Positions 10,299 through 20,927 of a DNA stretch of 64,000 bases are shown here, one piece after another. This DNA comes from Ceratopteris richardii (lineage: Eukaryota > Streptophyta > Polypodiopsida > Polypodiales > Pteridaceae). The first letter of the stretch is position 1. Each line of letters starts with the position of its first letter. The DNA lies in contig CM035438.1 in assembly GCA_020310875.1 (NCBI GenBank), positions 96,150,159-96,214,158 on the forward strand. The letters are read 5' to 3'. A model generated the notes under the pieces. The model was given only the letters and a program-made list of their open reading frames with translations, was not told where the DNA came from and ran no database searches. The position numbers were made by a program, and so were the translations under genes.

Positions 10299-10982
10299 TT
10301 ATTCTTCTTGCAAATCATCATGCCAGCTTTGCATGAACTTAGACAAAGTTCTTTGTTTTTCTACATATCCCCTAACAGCTTCATCTACATTACCCCAGTC
10401 TTCGGTAAGACCAGACTCAGTTCCTATCTGTTGTAATTGTGGGAAAATTTCTTCTCGGGCTTTCGAATCTATAGCCCGGAGAAACAAGGATACCTTTTCT
10501 TGATCCATAGCCCTCTTATCATAATCAGATAAATCTGCAAATTGCTGATCAAACTCCCTTTTTATATCTAGAACAGATTGATCTTTTGGTTTATGTATCC
10601 ACTTTAGAAATGTGGATCTAGTCACTTTATCTTCATCATCCAGTGCAAACATCCTTATGAGTATCATCTTGTATTGTGACCATCTTATTTGCCCTTCTAT
10701 AACTAGTCGAGGTGCATCCACAACTAGTCGGTCACGCAAATGTAATTCTGAAACGTATACAAAATTGTCAATTAATTCTTGATCACTTAATGGTGTTAGA
10801 CCTGTACCAAGGTATCGTGCCTCCAATTCATATTCCTTGCAAAAACGAGTAACATTTTTACCACTGAAATATCCACTTCTTCTGACTACTCGCTCATGAA
10901 ATGCCTGAATGGCACTTCGTCTTTTCTCGTCCTGCTGAAAGCGCAGAAGTTGGGTTATAACATCCATCGTTGCGTCGCCCAT
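10299..10982 (-). CDS. gag: Gypsy gag capsid-region protein
   Basis: A 227-residue ORF starts at ATG 10982, the first ORF after the PBS with a leader of about 80 bp. The product is charged and largely helical in character. It has the W...F...F pattern of retrotransposon gag (IRWSQYKMILIRMF...FLKWIHKPKDQSVLDIKREF), which forms the particle that packages element RNA. The zinc knuckle is not in this ORF. It lies in frame beyond the TAA at 10299-10301, so full gag needs readthrough or the stop is a recent mutation. The start is supported by position and by the lack of another good upstream ATG. Confidence 0.88.
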   Translation of the reverse strand: MGDATMDVITQLLRFQQDEKRRSAIQAFHERVVRRSGYFSGKNVTRFCKEYELEARYLGTGLTPLSDQELIDNFVYVSELHLRDRLVVDAPRLVIEGQIRWSQYKMILIRMFALDDEDKVTRSTFLKWIHKPKDQSVLDIKREFDQQFADLSDYDKRAMDQEKVSLFLRAIDSKAREEIFPQLQQIGTESGLTEDWGNVDEAVRGYVEKQRTLSKFMQSWHDDLQEE

Positions 10983-11060
10983 AAATGGTCAAGCACAATG
11001 AGCTCACTCAACTGCACCACTCTTTAAACTAGGATCAGGATCTCTACACTCTCCTCCTTT

Positions 11061-11076
11061 CACGTCGGGTTCACCA
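11061..11076 (-). other. Primer-binding site (PBS)
   Basis: In element sense, TGGTGAACCCGACGTG lies 4 bases after the CA end of the 5' LTR. The leading TGG pairs with the CCA end of a tRNA. It is not the common initiator-Met PBS (TGGTATCAGAGC), and I could not assign the tRNA. Confidence 0.75.
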
Positions 11077-11080
11077 GGTA

Positions 11081-13731
11081 TGTCGCGGGGTTCATAGAAA
11101 GGAGGGAAAGCGACGGTCGGTGGATCAGGGCGACCGCCCAAAAAAAAATACGGCGCACGCAGAGTGCTTAGAGCAACTCAGGTGGTCATCTAGACTAACA
11201 TTTCAACTGTTCTTTTTCAGATCAAAAGGGAAACAAGACAATGTAGGTTTGACTTAGAGTAATGACTTTAGTTGACCTCTCCCTCATTCTTATCAAAGAT
11301 TCACCTCCAAGTCTGAGGCTTCGAGATCTGCTAAAATCTAAGGTATATTCCTATTAGCAAAATGATCCCCTTTAGTTTTCTTGAAGATGACGGCCACTAG
11401 AATTCTAAGCGATTAAGACGAAAGAATGGAATGGAATTCCAATCCATCACATTTCACAAGTCCACATATTTGGAATAGGGTAGCAATTATTTATCGTATG
11501 TGCAATGTGCGATTAAGATTCTATATCATAAATCATAAAACAAAAATGAACAACTTCTTGAATCACTTTCAGATATCTCCTGCTCTCGTATATCAATATG
11601 ATTGAACGCAGAAAAACACTTCTCCAACTCTTCTTATCTTCTTTGAAAATGACAACCTATTATTTTTATCTTCCGTGAAATTGCAGCAGTCTTATCGTCA
11701 TTAGATGCATGGCTATACTACAATCACAGAACATTAGCACTCCCAACAAAGGACAATGCTAGTAAGCAAATCAAAAGAGTTGCACAGCAGTATGCTGTGT
11801 CTGTCGAATTTCCAAACTAAATTCGTTGTCATCAACGTTATTGAGAAGTAAACTTCTGCATATCAAAGCGTGAGACAAAGATCATATGACATGCAACAGT
11901 AATGTGAAATAGATTTTAACAAATCATTTTTTGAATAGTGTTTTAGTCCATGTACCGTAAAGTTCACAGAACCATAACATTTGCGTAATACCTGTAGGCC
12001 ATCCTTTCAGAAGTATCAATTCACTCGTTTTAATTTATGCAAACAAAAACATACAGTAGATGAGGTACAAAGTGGCACACAAAAGAGTAAGTGGATAACG
12101 ATATCTGCGTACAGTAATTCATAGCCTAATCAGAAGAATCATTCAACACACATCAGCGCACTTCTCATCAGGTTCATTGCGCATTTATAGCCGTTCAAGC
12201 AATCACCAGTGCGTACAAAAACTTATTAAAAGAAATGTAAATGCATCAAGTTTAAAATTCCTCATTCAAACCATAAACAAGTATGACAGTTAGGATTAGA
12301 GTAATCTGTTCGCACCGATTAACAAAATTTAATTTGCAATTATATCTACAATTTCACTAAGTCAACAGATCAAGAGATTTACTGCTCCGTGAGAATATCA
12401 TTTCTTTTTCTTTTCCAACGTTTATCTACTAGATCCTGGTCGTTTCCTTTTTTGCTCCCTGCAAAATGCCTTACGGAAAGACTATCTCTAGTAGTTCTTC
12501 CAGCAAAACACAGCGTCCAAGGCTCTCACTATCTAAGAAAAGCTCCGCTCAAAAATGAACAACACTCAAAACAATTCCAATCGATCATCAGATTCATGCG
12601 CCTCTGCTGTTGGACCACTACATAACTGACTGTCATGAAATACAGATTCACTCGGTACTATACAAGAAATAAAATCGGACAGAAGAATCTACTACCATTC
12701 AATTCATTTCGAAGAAAAGTTGATCTGTACGATGTAACCATGATAATAGAATCTGTTCACACATCATTTCTTTGCAGCACACATTCAAACAAGGAGGATA
12801 TATAGAAGTGATTGATTAATCAATCCTAAACAAACAGTTAGAGTTTTCATATGGACATAAATCAACAGAGTATGCAGTCAATGATTCGTTAATGTACGCG
12901 TGTACCTTTCCATGTTCAGTCCATCAATGATTGAAATCAGTGCAAAAAAAAATCCTCTCTCAAATTTAATGCTAGTGCTTTCATCCTCCATTGAAGAGTC
13001 ACCCATTTGCGAAAAAGCATTCCATTGATCCTCTGCCAATCCAACTTTGAGGGCTTCTCCTCTAACGGCGCACAGCAGCCTTTTGTTCGGTCCTCTCCTT
13101 CTTCTCTTCGAGGCAGCTTTCCCCTCCAGTCCTAATGTATTATTTCCTTGTAATTTCAGTCGGAAAACAGGGCAAGGACGCCTGACAAGTCCTGTCTATC
13201 TCAGCAACTGGTGAGTGAGTCTCCTCTCTCCGTGATTACTATCCCGCTAATCCCCTAATGTTCCTGACCGACAATAGCCTGAAGTTGCCTTTCTCCGCTT
13301 CCAGACATCTGCGCTTCCACGTGTATAGTCCCCCTGAACACAATAGAAAAACCTCCTGAATATGGACTAACGACAGGGCCATCATTCTAGCAACTTTCTT
13401 TTTTTTGAACCGCATTGTCATTTTTCAGAAGCAAGGCATCGTCTTCATTTTTCAGTTTTGGGTCCTCCTATGGCAAGAGATGGTGCGCATATCTGGAATG
13501 ACTAGCAACTTGCAACCCAGGAACGAGATAATATTTTCTTGTAAAAGATCCAACGTTCTTTAATCTACCACTTTCTATAATGTGTGCGAGCTCCAATAAT
13601 CATCATCATCATAGTTTCATCATTCTGAAAGGCCCTTCTTCGCAATTTTTGTATGTCTCCTTTGACTTGAAAATTGTATTGGTTATCACATTCAAGTGGT
13701 TTGTAGGGTTCGACTTCAATTCTTGACCACA
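11081..13731 (-). repeat. 5' LTR of the Gypsy element
   Basis: The 2651-bp partner of 48-2698 is of identical length. I see six substitutions between them: four C/T transitions, all with T here, plus one T/G and one C/G. It carries the promoter in principle, but I could not place a TATA box with confidence. Confidence 0.97.
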
Positions 13732-13735
13732 ACGT
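13732..13735. other. Target-site duplication, right (ACGT)
   Basis: This is the second copy of ACGT flanking the Gypsy element. The interrupted host repeat continues as CTCTTAGACACATGG, which matches 34061 onward closely. Confidence 0.75.
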
Positions 13736-14378
13736 CTCTTAGACACATGGCTCCTACGTGGCACTCATGCAGTGCATGTATTTTGTATAAGAGAGAGAGA
13801 GAGAGAGCTCAAGAAGATTTAGGCAACCATTTTCAGGGGCTCGGATACTACTCACTTGTAAAAGGATGAACACCTTGGTTATCTTGGATGTCATCAAGAG
13901 CAGATTGAGGAGATGGACGGAAGATATGGCAATGAAAATAGAATTTTCGATCTCCATGTATGAAGTGGAGTGATGGGAAAGTATTACTATTTAATTAAAT
14001 CAACTATATTAAATGTAGATAGAAAAAGAGACAAGATCACATTCTCAAAAAATGGTGAGACTTTAAAGATAATATTAATTAAATAACACAAAAAAAAATC
14101 ATTAAGGAATAAATGAAAAGGTAGAGAGAGAGTGGGTCTCTCTAACACAATGGAACTACTTCCATGGAGAAGATCTGCCTCATAAATGTCAATTCATGGA
14201 GACATGAGGATGGTATGACATCCATGAATGAGAGGAATGCATAGATGTGAGAGCGAGGAGCATGATAACATGCACACACATACACACACACAAGGTAGAA
14301 CAAAGAGTTTTCACAATTGAATCTTATATTATCAACTCAAGTTACAAGTATGCTCTTACAAAGCTCAATTCTCTAACA
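13736..14378 (-). repeat. Copia 3' LTR-like segment (copy 1)
   Basis: This closely matches 34057-34695. Read on the minus strand it begins TGTTAGAG directly after a GAAGGTGGCT purine tract (14379-14388) that follows a Copia RNase H tail. This is the structure of a 3' LTR. The outer end of the LTR is not defined, because the match continues into repeat P across the Gypsy insertion. Confidence 0.6.
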
Positions 14379-14461
14379 AGCCACCTTCAAAAAGATCTCT
14401 CTAGCTCTTTTTATAGTTTTTGACTAGCTTTGGCCTAGTTCAAACCTAGTGTCTGAGCTAC

Positions 14462-14730
14462 TTAAAGATATAGGTTCGTAGGCTTATTTGAAGGCCCAAA
14501 TGAGCTCCAAAAAATGTGAAAACTGATATGTTGGCTCTCCTTGTACTCATCAAGCTCCAAAGCTCCTTCTCTTGTACAAAATGGATTTGAATCTATAAAA
14601 AATGGATAAAATGCTTTAGTAAGTAAATATGCACATTGCAAATGACTTGATACATATGCTACCTGAATGTCTTTACTTCGCAATTTCTCTCTAACATAAT
14701 GATAATGCACTTCAATGTGCTTAGTCCTCA
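14462..14730 (-). pseudogene. Copia RNase H C-terminal remnant (copy 1)
   Basis: The minus-strand reading includes RTKHIEVHYHYVREKLRSKD, the hallmark of the last part of Copia RNase H, then a tail almost identical to that of the longer copy at 34779-35593. The remnant is cut on its N-terminal side by a (TG/TGTA)n tract near 14735. No catalytic core remains. Confidence 0.85.
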
Positions 14731-14734
14731 CATC

Positions 14735-14816
14735 TATGTGTGTGTGTATGTGTTTGTGTGTGTTTGTATGTATGTATTTATGTATATATGTATGTATGTA
14801 TGTATGTATGTCCTTC
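14735..14816. repeat. (TG)n/(TGTA)n microsatellite
   Basis: A GTGTGTATGTG tract grades into a TATGTATG tract. It sits exactly where copy 1 of the Copia remnant diverges from the copy at 35048. Confidence 0.9.
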
Positions 14817-14830
14817 GTTGGCTGTTGCAT

Positions 14831-15300
14831 ATATAGATCTATTCGTCTAGATCTATGCGATGTAGGGCTTTTATGCCAATAATCTCCCCTCTAAAAGGAC
14901 TACAAAAAAACAATGATTATCGGCCTTCAACTATGCATTTATTATGATCACGGTTTCAAAAACGTCTGATATCAAACAAATTGCGTCATGTGATGGTGCC
15001 TTCGGTTTCAAAAACTTCTGATATCAAACAATTGCGTCATTTTACATAAAAAACAATTGCGTCATTTTACATAAAAAACATTTTACAATTGCGTCATGTG
15101 ATGGTGCCTTCTTCAACGATGCTTGCCCTACAAGAGCACTCGCATGGTGAATCTGTAAAATGTTTTCTATGTAAATAATTATTCGTTAGTTGGTTTCTGA
15201 CAAGAATCTTTATAAAGAATAGGTAACCCCTTCCAGATTGTACTTACGGCATCCAGCCATCCTTAAATTTCTTGTATAAATTCCCCAACTGTGAGAATGT
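14831..15300. other. Non-coding stretch with short direct repeats
   Basis: No gene is visible. Between about 14945 and 15120 the phrases CTGATATCAAAC, AATTGCGTCAT and GTGATGGTGCCTTC recur two to four times in varied order, a degenerate local duplication. The remainder is unremarkable. Confidence 0.6.
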
Positions 15301-16061
15301 CCATGGCATTTCTCTCGAGCCAACATCGTCAGTCTAGATGTTTTCCATCACAGTATAGAAGAAAGCATGCATAGAATCCATTAGCACAACTTTTTCAAAG
15401 CGTCGTCTTGCAATCCACACCTCCCTGTGTTTGGTTTTCCCATAGTCTAGATCCGTCACTTTGCATGAAAAGAGCCCGAGAGGCACAATAATAATCAGCC
15501 CATGGGGCCACAAAATCCATCATAGACATAATCATTCTATAGAAAACAGTGATCTCTTTCACATGGACACAATTACAAATGAACAAACCAATAATCCAAT
15601 CATAAGTGATTCACATTTATTACGCTTCTCTTATCAACAATGTCAATGGCAAGGAAATAAATCCTCCTCCACTGTTACGCTTCTGTCATCTATTTCATTA
15701 AAAGAAAAACCCAAAACGGAGTGCACGCTTCCCCTTTTAATCACAAGACAAAATGTTTGTAGTAGTAGAAAACAAACTGATTTCAAGTTCTTCCACACCA
15801 CTTTCATACACCAAATGTGATAGAGTATACCTTTAAAACTATAATGCTCAGACAATATATTCTTTAATTTTTTGAAAATGAAACTGTTGAGAATGAAACC
15901 AAAGCAAGAAAATCAATATATGATCTTAAAACTATGATACCAGTTCACTTTCGTACTATACGTAACTTTACCAAAACAACAAAGTATTATATGAAGGAAA
16001 TTCTGAATTTAAATAATATTCTAAGCTACAAAATTATAACAACTATTTCTTCTCAAGCTAG

Positions 16062-17040
16062 TCACCTAAATTGCCTAGAGACACTTACTATTTCTTCTAA
16101 TGTTTTCTTCTTTTTCTGCTCAATTTTGTCCCTCTTCACATTCACTGCAATAGAAATCAATCTCTTTATGGTTGTTAGCTCTCTTCCGAAACTCCATTCA
16201 TTAATCGCTTTTTCAAGGTCTAATAGAACTTCTGCTTGAGTCTTCAAGTTGAGCTTGACCCTGTCTTCAAAGAAGTGGGGAGAGTTGGGGAGCAACTCTG
16301 TGTTGAACTCGCCTAAGCTTATGAAGCTTTGGCATTAGTGTCTCCAAGTACACTTTCTGATGTGCTTTGTACTCCTTATTAAAACTTCGTTGAATTGCTT
16401 GTAAAAGTTTCTTTCGAGCACCTGCATTTGCCATCTCAAGTACACTGTTGTATTCAATTCTATTTTTTCTTCCTGTGATACTTGGGACAAGTTCTTTATA
16501 ATACCTTTGAAACTTTTTATGTAACTTCCCCAGTTTATCTGCTTCTCTCTTTACAATCTTACGAATATCATCCTCTACATCAGCAACTAGGGAGAATATA
16601 TGAAACACTCGAGTTAAGTAAGTTTCATAAATGCTGGGTGCTTTCTTTTTTTCTAATAAAGAATTTACCCCTTGCTTTATGACGTCAAGTATTATTCTTT
16701 GTTTTTTGATTTCTGTATCTTGTTTGTTCATCTCTGCTCTCTGCTCTTTCATTTCCAATTTTAGCTCTTACATGCTGACTTGAAGTCTTATGCTTTGTTT
16801 TTCATTTTCTATAGCTTGTTCTTCTATCTCTGCAAGAGCTCCAATCAACCTTTCTAAATTCTCATTCAAATATTTGTTTATGTGAGCTTGTTGAGAGTTG
16901 ATCATATTTTCTGACAAGTTCTGAGACCTGCGATTTGTTGGAAAACTCTGAGACTTGTCGTCTATAAGATCAGAATTGTCATGCTCCATCAAATATGTTG
17001 TATCATCCCCTGATGCATGCTTCAAATCTCTCCTTTTTAG
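16062..17040 (-). pseudogene. Broken coiled-coil-like ORF (copy 1), unknown
   Basis: On the minus strand one frame runs from about 17040 to 16267 and is interrupted by a single TAA at 16768-16770. It then continues in another frame to 16062 after a roughly 10-bp insertion relative to copy 2 near 16280. The reading is rich in Lys, Glu and Gln (EMKEQRAEMNKQDTEIKKQR), which suggests coiled coil. It is followed by a conserved block (VADVEDDIRKIVKREADKL) and a C-terminal lysine run. I do not recognise the family. Both copies preserve the protein sequence better than a random frame would, so it was once a real coding exon. It may be from a host gene or from a transposon accessory gene. Confidence 0.5.
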
Positions 17041-18036
17041 ATGCCTTCTATTTATTCAATAAATCTTTAAGGCCTCTCTCTTTCGCAGTGATTGGATATT
17101 GTCACGATAGGTAAACTGTAGCAGCGTAGGTGAAAGAAATGCAACTTTGCTACCTGTACCAAAAAAGAAAGTGAAAGTGTTAATGAATCACTTAATCATC
17201 TTTATCAACACCTAAGTTTTGATGTTCAAATGGTCTAGTGCTTCTTTGCTTTCCATCAACTATGAAATAATATTTATTTTCAATGAAAAAGAGCCTATTG
17301 ATAGTCCAAGGTATGCAAGAGGTGATCTTTTTGCTTTGAAGGTAACTTTGTTTGACGCTTCTTCTATTCACATTTTTGCTTTCAACTTCTACATTCAACA
17401 TGAGTGACATGATTTTTATCCGCTCATAAAATGAGTTGAGCCGGATGCACTTGAACATAAAAGTTATGGATGAGCTTGTGTATAATTATTGTGTATACAG
17501 TGGTGTCATTAATGGCAACACAAAACTTAGAAGTGTCTGAGGGATAAACGCGAGCATGCAGAAAATACGTCAACTAGAAGTCACATATTAGTTAAACGAA
17601 CTGAGCATTCAACGTTTTTACAAGAATGAGAAACTGTAGCTGGTACAAAGGATGCAACGACTAACTATGGGAAACTTGAAAAGATGTTTAGTAGCTCAAA
17701 TGCAAAAGATATCTTATCATCAAGAACTGTAAAAAACAAATCATCATAAATTTTCAATCATCATGTTTATCATACTCAATTTTCATTCAAGAGTTTAAGT
17801 TTTTAAGTACTTAAAGTTTCAATTTCCTTTCATCATGGATATTCAACTTATCTTTGTTATTCATCTTTTAAAAATGATTTCTTTTTTTTGTCCACACGAT
17901 GAAGCAATTTGGATAGCCATACTTCGAGAACAAGAGGATTTTAAATCTAAACTATGCAAAGCATGCGTTTAAAATACACGTATGAAGAAAAATAATCACT
18001 ATAAAATTTTGCAGAACATAATCTTGAATTCAACAG

Positions 18037-18040
<4 letters not shown>
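17041..18040. other. Non-coding AT-rich stretch
   Basis: ORFs at 17192-17458 (minus) and 17219-17407 (plus) overlap each other on opposite strands. Neither has a recognisable domain or a partner in copy 2. I see nothing else here. Confidence 0.4.

Positions 18041-18106
<66 letters not shown>
18041..18106. repeat. (AT)n microsatellite
   Basis: This is an uninterrupted TA dinucleotide run of about 66 bp. Confidence 0.97.
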
Positions 18107-18107
<1 letters not shown>

Positions 18108-18288
18108 CGGATATAGGCGCAGCGTGTGATGAATCTTTATACATCTTGCTAGATCATATTGCGACTGTCCAAGAAAACTCAGAATCTGCAGTCTTAGCTC
18201 GATTAAAGCAAATTGAAATATTAAAGCATATCATCGGAGTTCTGTAACGACACTTTTACAGTTCTACTTCGATTTCACCATCCGTCAT

Positions 18289-18478
18289 ATAGAAAGCGGT
18301 TTAAGTCTGAAATGTTCGCGCATAATTGGGTAGTACAGAATAGAGATGACAGAGTAATCTGCACACGCACAGAGTGAAGTTTGTTGGTATCGCAGAAGAG
18401 CTGAGATTAGGGCGTCGTCGGCAGATATGATGCGGAAAATCGATAGTAGAGCGTAGAGATGAATACGTCCAATCAGAC

Positions 18479-18577
<99 letters not shown>

Positions 18578-18776
18578 GTTTGGTTGATGTCACGTACAGT
18601 ACCCTGAAAGCGGTTTAAGTCATATAGAAAGCGGTTTAAGTCTGAAATGTTCGCGCATACTTGGGTAGTACAGAATAGAGATGACAGAGTAATCTGCACA
18701 CGCACAGAGTGAAGATTGTTGGTATCGCAGAAGTTTGTTGGCGTCGTCGGCAGATATAATTCAGAAAATCGATAGT

Positions 18777-18780
<4 letters not shown>
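18289..18780. repeat. Direct duplication of ~165 bp around an (AT)n tract
   Basis: GAAAGCGGTTTAAGTCTGAA through CGATAGTAGA occurs at about 18289-18452 and again at about 18622-18778. The second copy has a small internal deletion and its first bases are repeated once more. Each copy is followed by an (AT)n(GT)n tract at 18483-18578 and 18779-18851. The shared order suggests one block of unique sequence plus microsatellite was duplicated in tandem. Confidence 0.85.
18483..18578. repeat. (AT)n(GT)n microsatellite
   Basis: About 78 bp of AT is followed by 18 bp of GT. Confidence 0.97.

Positions 18781-18851
<71 letters not shown>
18779..18851. repeat. (AT)n(GT)n microsatellite
   Basis: About 58 bp of AT is followed by about 15 bp of GT. 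Confidence 0.97.
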
Positions 18852-19498
18852 AGACATACGACAAGAGTTGAAATGATCTAGATATCGAGATATCCAAAAC
18901 AACTTCATATGAATAATTCCTTTATCACTGATTGTCTTTTCCAAGTAAGGAGAGCAAATCTCTCTGGTAGCATTTTGGGTGCACTTGCATCGAAAGATTC
19001 TAATCTATCGATGCCTCTCAAAGAACTGTGCTAGCTTTGGAGTCATTGTTAGAGCCTGTTTTTGAATCACTCCTCGGTCCAAGTCTTCATCTATTTTCTG
19101 TCCAACTTGTGTTTTCCCTAATGTCAAGATTAATCTGTATGTAAGGATTAATTCTTGGAAGCTGTCTCTCAATCTACAGAAGTAAAACCTATGATGATGC
19201 AGATTGAGAGACAGGCTTCTAAGAAGAATTGAGCATGTCATAGCAATAAGAGGCTGATTCACTCTTTGTTTTGCTATTGATGAGTAAGAAAACTGCTTCA
19301 GATTTCTTGACTTTCAGAGAGATGAATCTTGGAGGTTGAACTAAAATGCAAGCCTAGGCATTTCAGAGACAGATCTCATGAACATAATAAACACTGCCCT
19401 ACAGTCTCATAACGAATGATTTAACATTCAGGTGTGCCCTGATCCTTTTGCAAAGAATCTCTTGCATCGACGTTCTCAAAAACACAGGATTTGCATGC

Positions 19499-20039
19499 TC
19501 TGGTCCCAACATCGTTTCAGAAATTATCTCTGGGAGATCAAAATAGGTTCTGGCAAAATAGTTTTTCTGAGAGATGATGAAAAATTGCACAAGTCAAAAA
19601 AAAGTAGACCTCGAATTCTTTTTTATGACAACTTGATTTTGACTGTATTTGTAAGTTCTGGATTAAAAAGAAGTTCAGTTATACTTTGCTATCAATATGG
19701 CAATGTTTACAATACACAGGAATGGATGGCCTGACCAAGAGGGATGAAATACAATTGCTTGCACAATACGATGGTAGTGTCGAAAGTGTGCTTGAGCACA
19801 TCCTATAATTTTGTTTCATAAAAAAAATTATGTAAAATGCAGTTTCTACTATAAGTTAAAATCATGGGGGCCTATAAGTAGATGTCAATCAACGATTATT
19901 CTTTCTAATTTGTGTACATCCATCTACAATACTTATTCTTTTACAGTCGTGAAATTTGATCTCACATGCTTCAAATATATGTTTTACTAGTATATATCAT
20001 GCAATCTAGTCGCCCAAGTATGTGAAACTAATTCACTGT
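19499..20039. other. Intergenic, no feature seen
   Basis: AT-rich sequence has short frames only on both strands and no match to other parts of the window that I can find. Confidence 0.5.
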
Positions 20040-20545
20040 GCCATTGTCACTATGATGGATCTTCCACCAGTATAATCTAGCTTCCTAAAAATAGGGGCAT
20101 TCATCAATAATTCCTCAAGTCATTGCATAGCATGTGCGTGGGCATCTAAACCTTTAATTTTTTTATTTTTCCTTAGTACATGATAAAGCGGATATGCTAT
20201 ATGCGCATAATGAGATATCCATATATGATAAAATACACAAGCTCCTAGAAACCGGTATACCTCCCCATATGGAGACTCTCAAAAAATTTTAATCCGTTGA
20301 ATAGCTTCTATCTTTGTTGGTTACGGCCCTCTTCCATATGGTCCACACATGTCCAACCACCAAGATTTGACGCATTCCAAACATTGTTTTCTGTCCTGAT
20401 AACGTAAAGTGTCCCTGTTCTAATCTTTCCAAGATCTTTTCACAATCATTTATGTTATTAATTTTTCAATCTCCTACAACCATTTGCATCCATGGTCTCA
20501 TCTTTTCCCATCTCTAAACATATCTTGATGGGCACATCATCCAAA
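20040..20545 (-). pseudogene. Gypsy RT/RNase H fragment
   Basis: On the minus strand the frame begins with DDVPIK, the RT active-site end seen in the intact element. Recognisable pieces follow: RFLGACVFYHIWISHYAHIA, PLYHVLRK and a FRKLDYTGG block matching the start of RNase H. Several stops and frameshifts break it. It is an old relative of the element at 48-13731, truncated on both sides. Confidence 0.8.
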
Positions 20546-20927
20546 AAAGATGGATGAAAGGGTTCCAAGCAATAGGATGACGGATTTGCTCCTCAATAGA
20601 GGAGGGTGATTGCTGAACAAGAGTTAGTGATCCTCACTCCGTTTCAAGAATCCTATGTGCTTCATCTCAATAAATATCCATATGATCTCAGGTAGCCAAG
20701 CTCGCCATTGGCAAGAGCAAAGAGGTCCAACTATTGTCGAAAAAAATTCTTCCAAGGCTCAAGGTCAAGAAGCAAACGACGAACAAAAAACTTGTTGAGT
20801 AGGGCTCTACTTTGACATGCACGGTCAATGATGCCAAGGTCTTTATGCTCTAGGGGAAGGATGATGACAAGCGAGGCTACGTTAGCTTGAGCGAGGTTTC
20901 CATCTCTATTAGATCATAAGAAATTCC

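Larger units (their letters stand above)
48..13731 (-). mobile_element. Complete Ty3/Gypsy LTR retrotransposon
   Basis: The element is 13,684 bp on the minus strand. It has two 2651-bp LTRs with TG...CA ends, a PBS-like site at 11061-11076 and a purine tract at 2699-2710. The internal order in element sense is gag, zinc knuckle and protease, RT, RNase H, integrase, a small ORF, then a long 3' untranslated region. RT before integrase is the Ty3/Gypsy order. The LTRs differ at about six positions, so the insertion is recent: on the order of 0.1 Myr if a rate near 1.3e-8 per site per year applies, which is an assumption. Two in-frame stops lie in gag-pro, and pol lies in the -1 frame. The pol core residues are all present, so enzymatic parts may be functional while gag-pro expression is uncertain. 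Confidence 0.97.
15301..19498. repeat. Segmental duplicate, copy 1 (partner 41897-44090)
   Basis: The segment starts CCATGGCATTTCTCTC and ends near GATTTGCATG. Long blocks match 41897-44090 at high identity, including the coiled-coil ORF. This copy is about 2 kb longer because of extra sequence and AT-repeat blocks between 16760 and 18960. It could be part of a larger uncharacterised transposon or of a duplicated gene region. Confidence 0.8.

Noticed and set aside
18481..18944. Minus-strand ORFs with long Ile-Tyr runs
   Set aside because: They are translated AT microsatellites.
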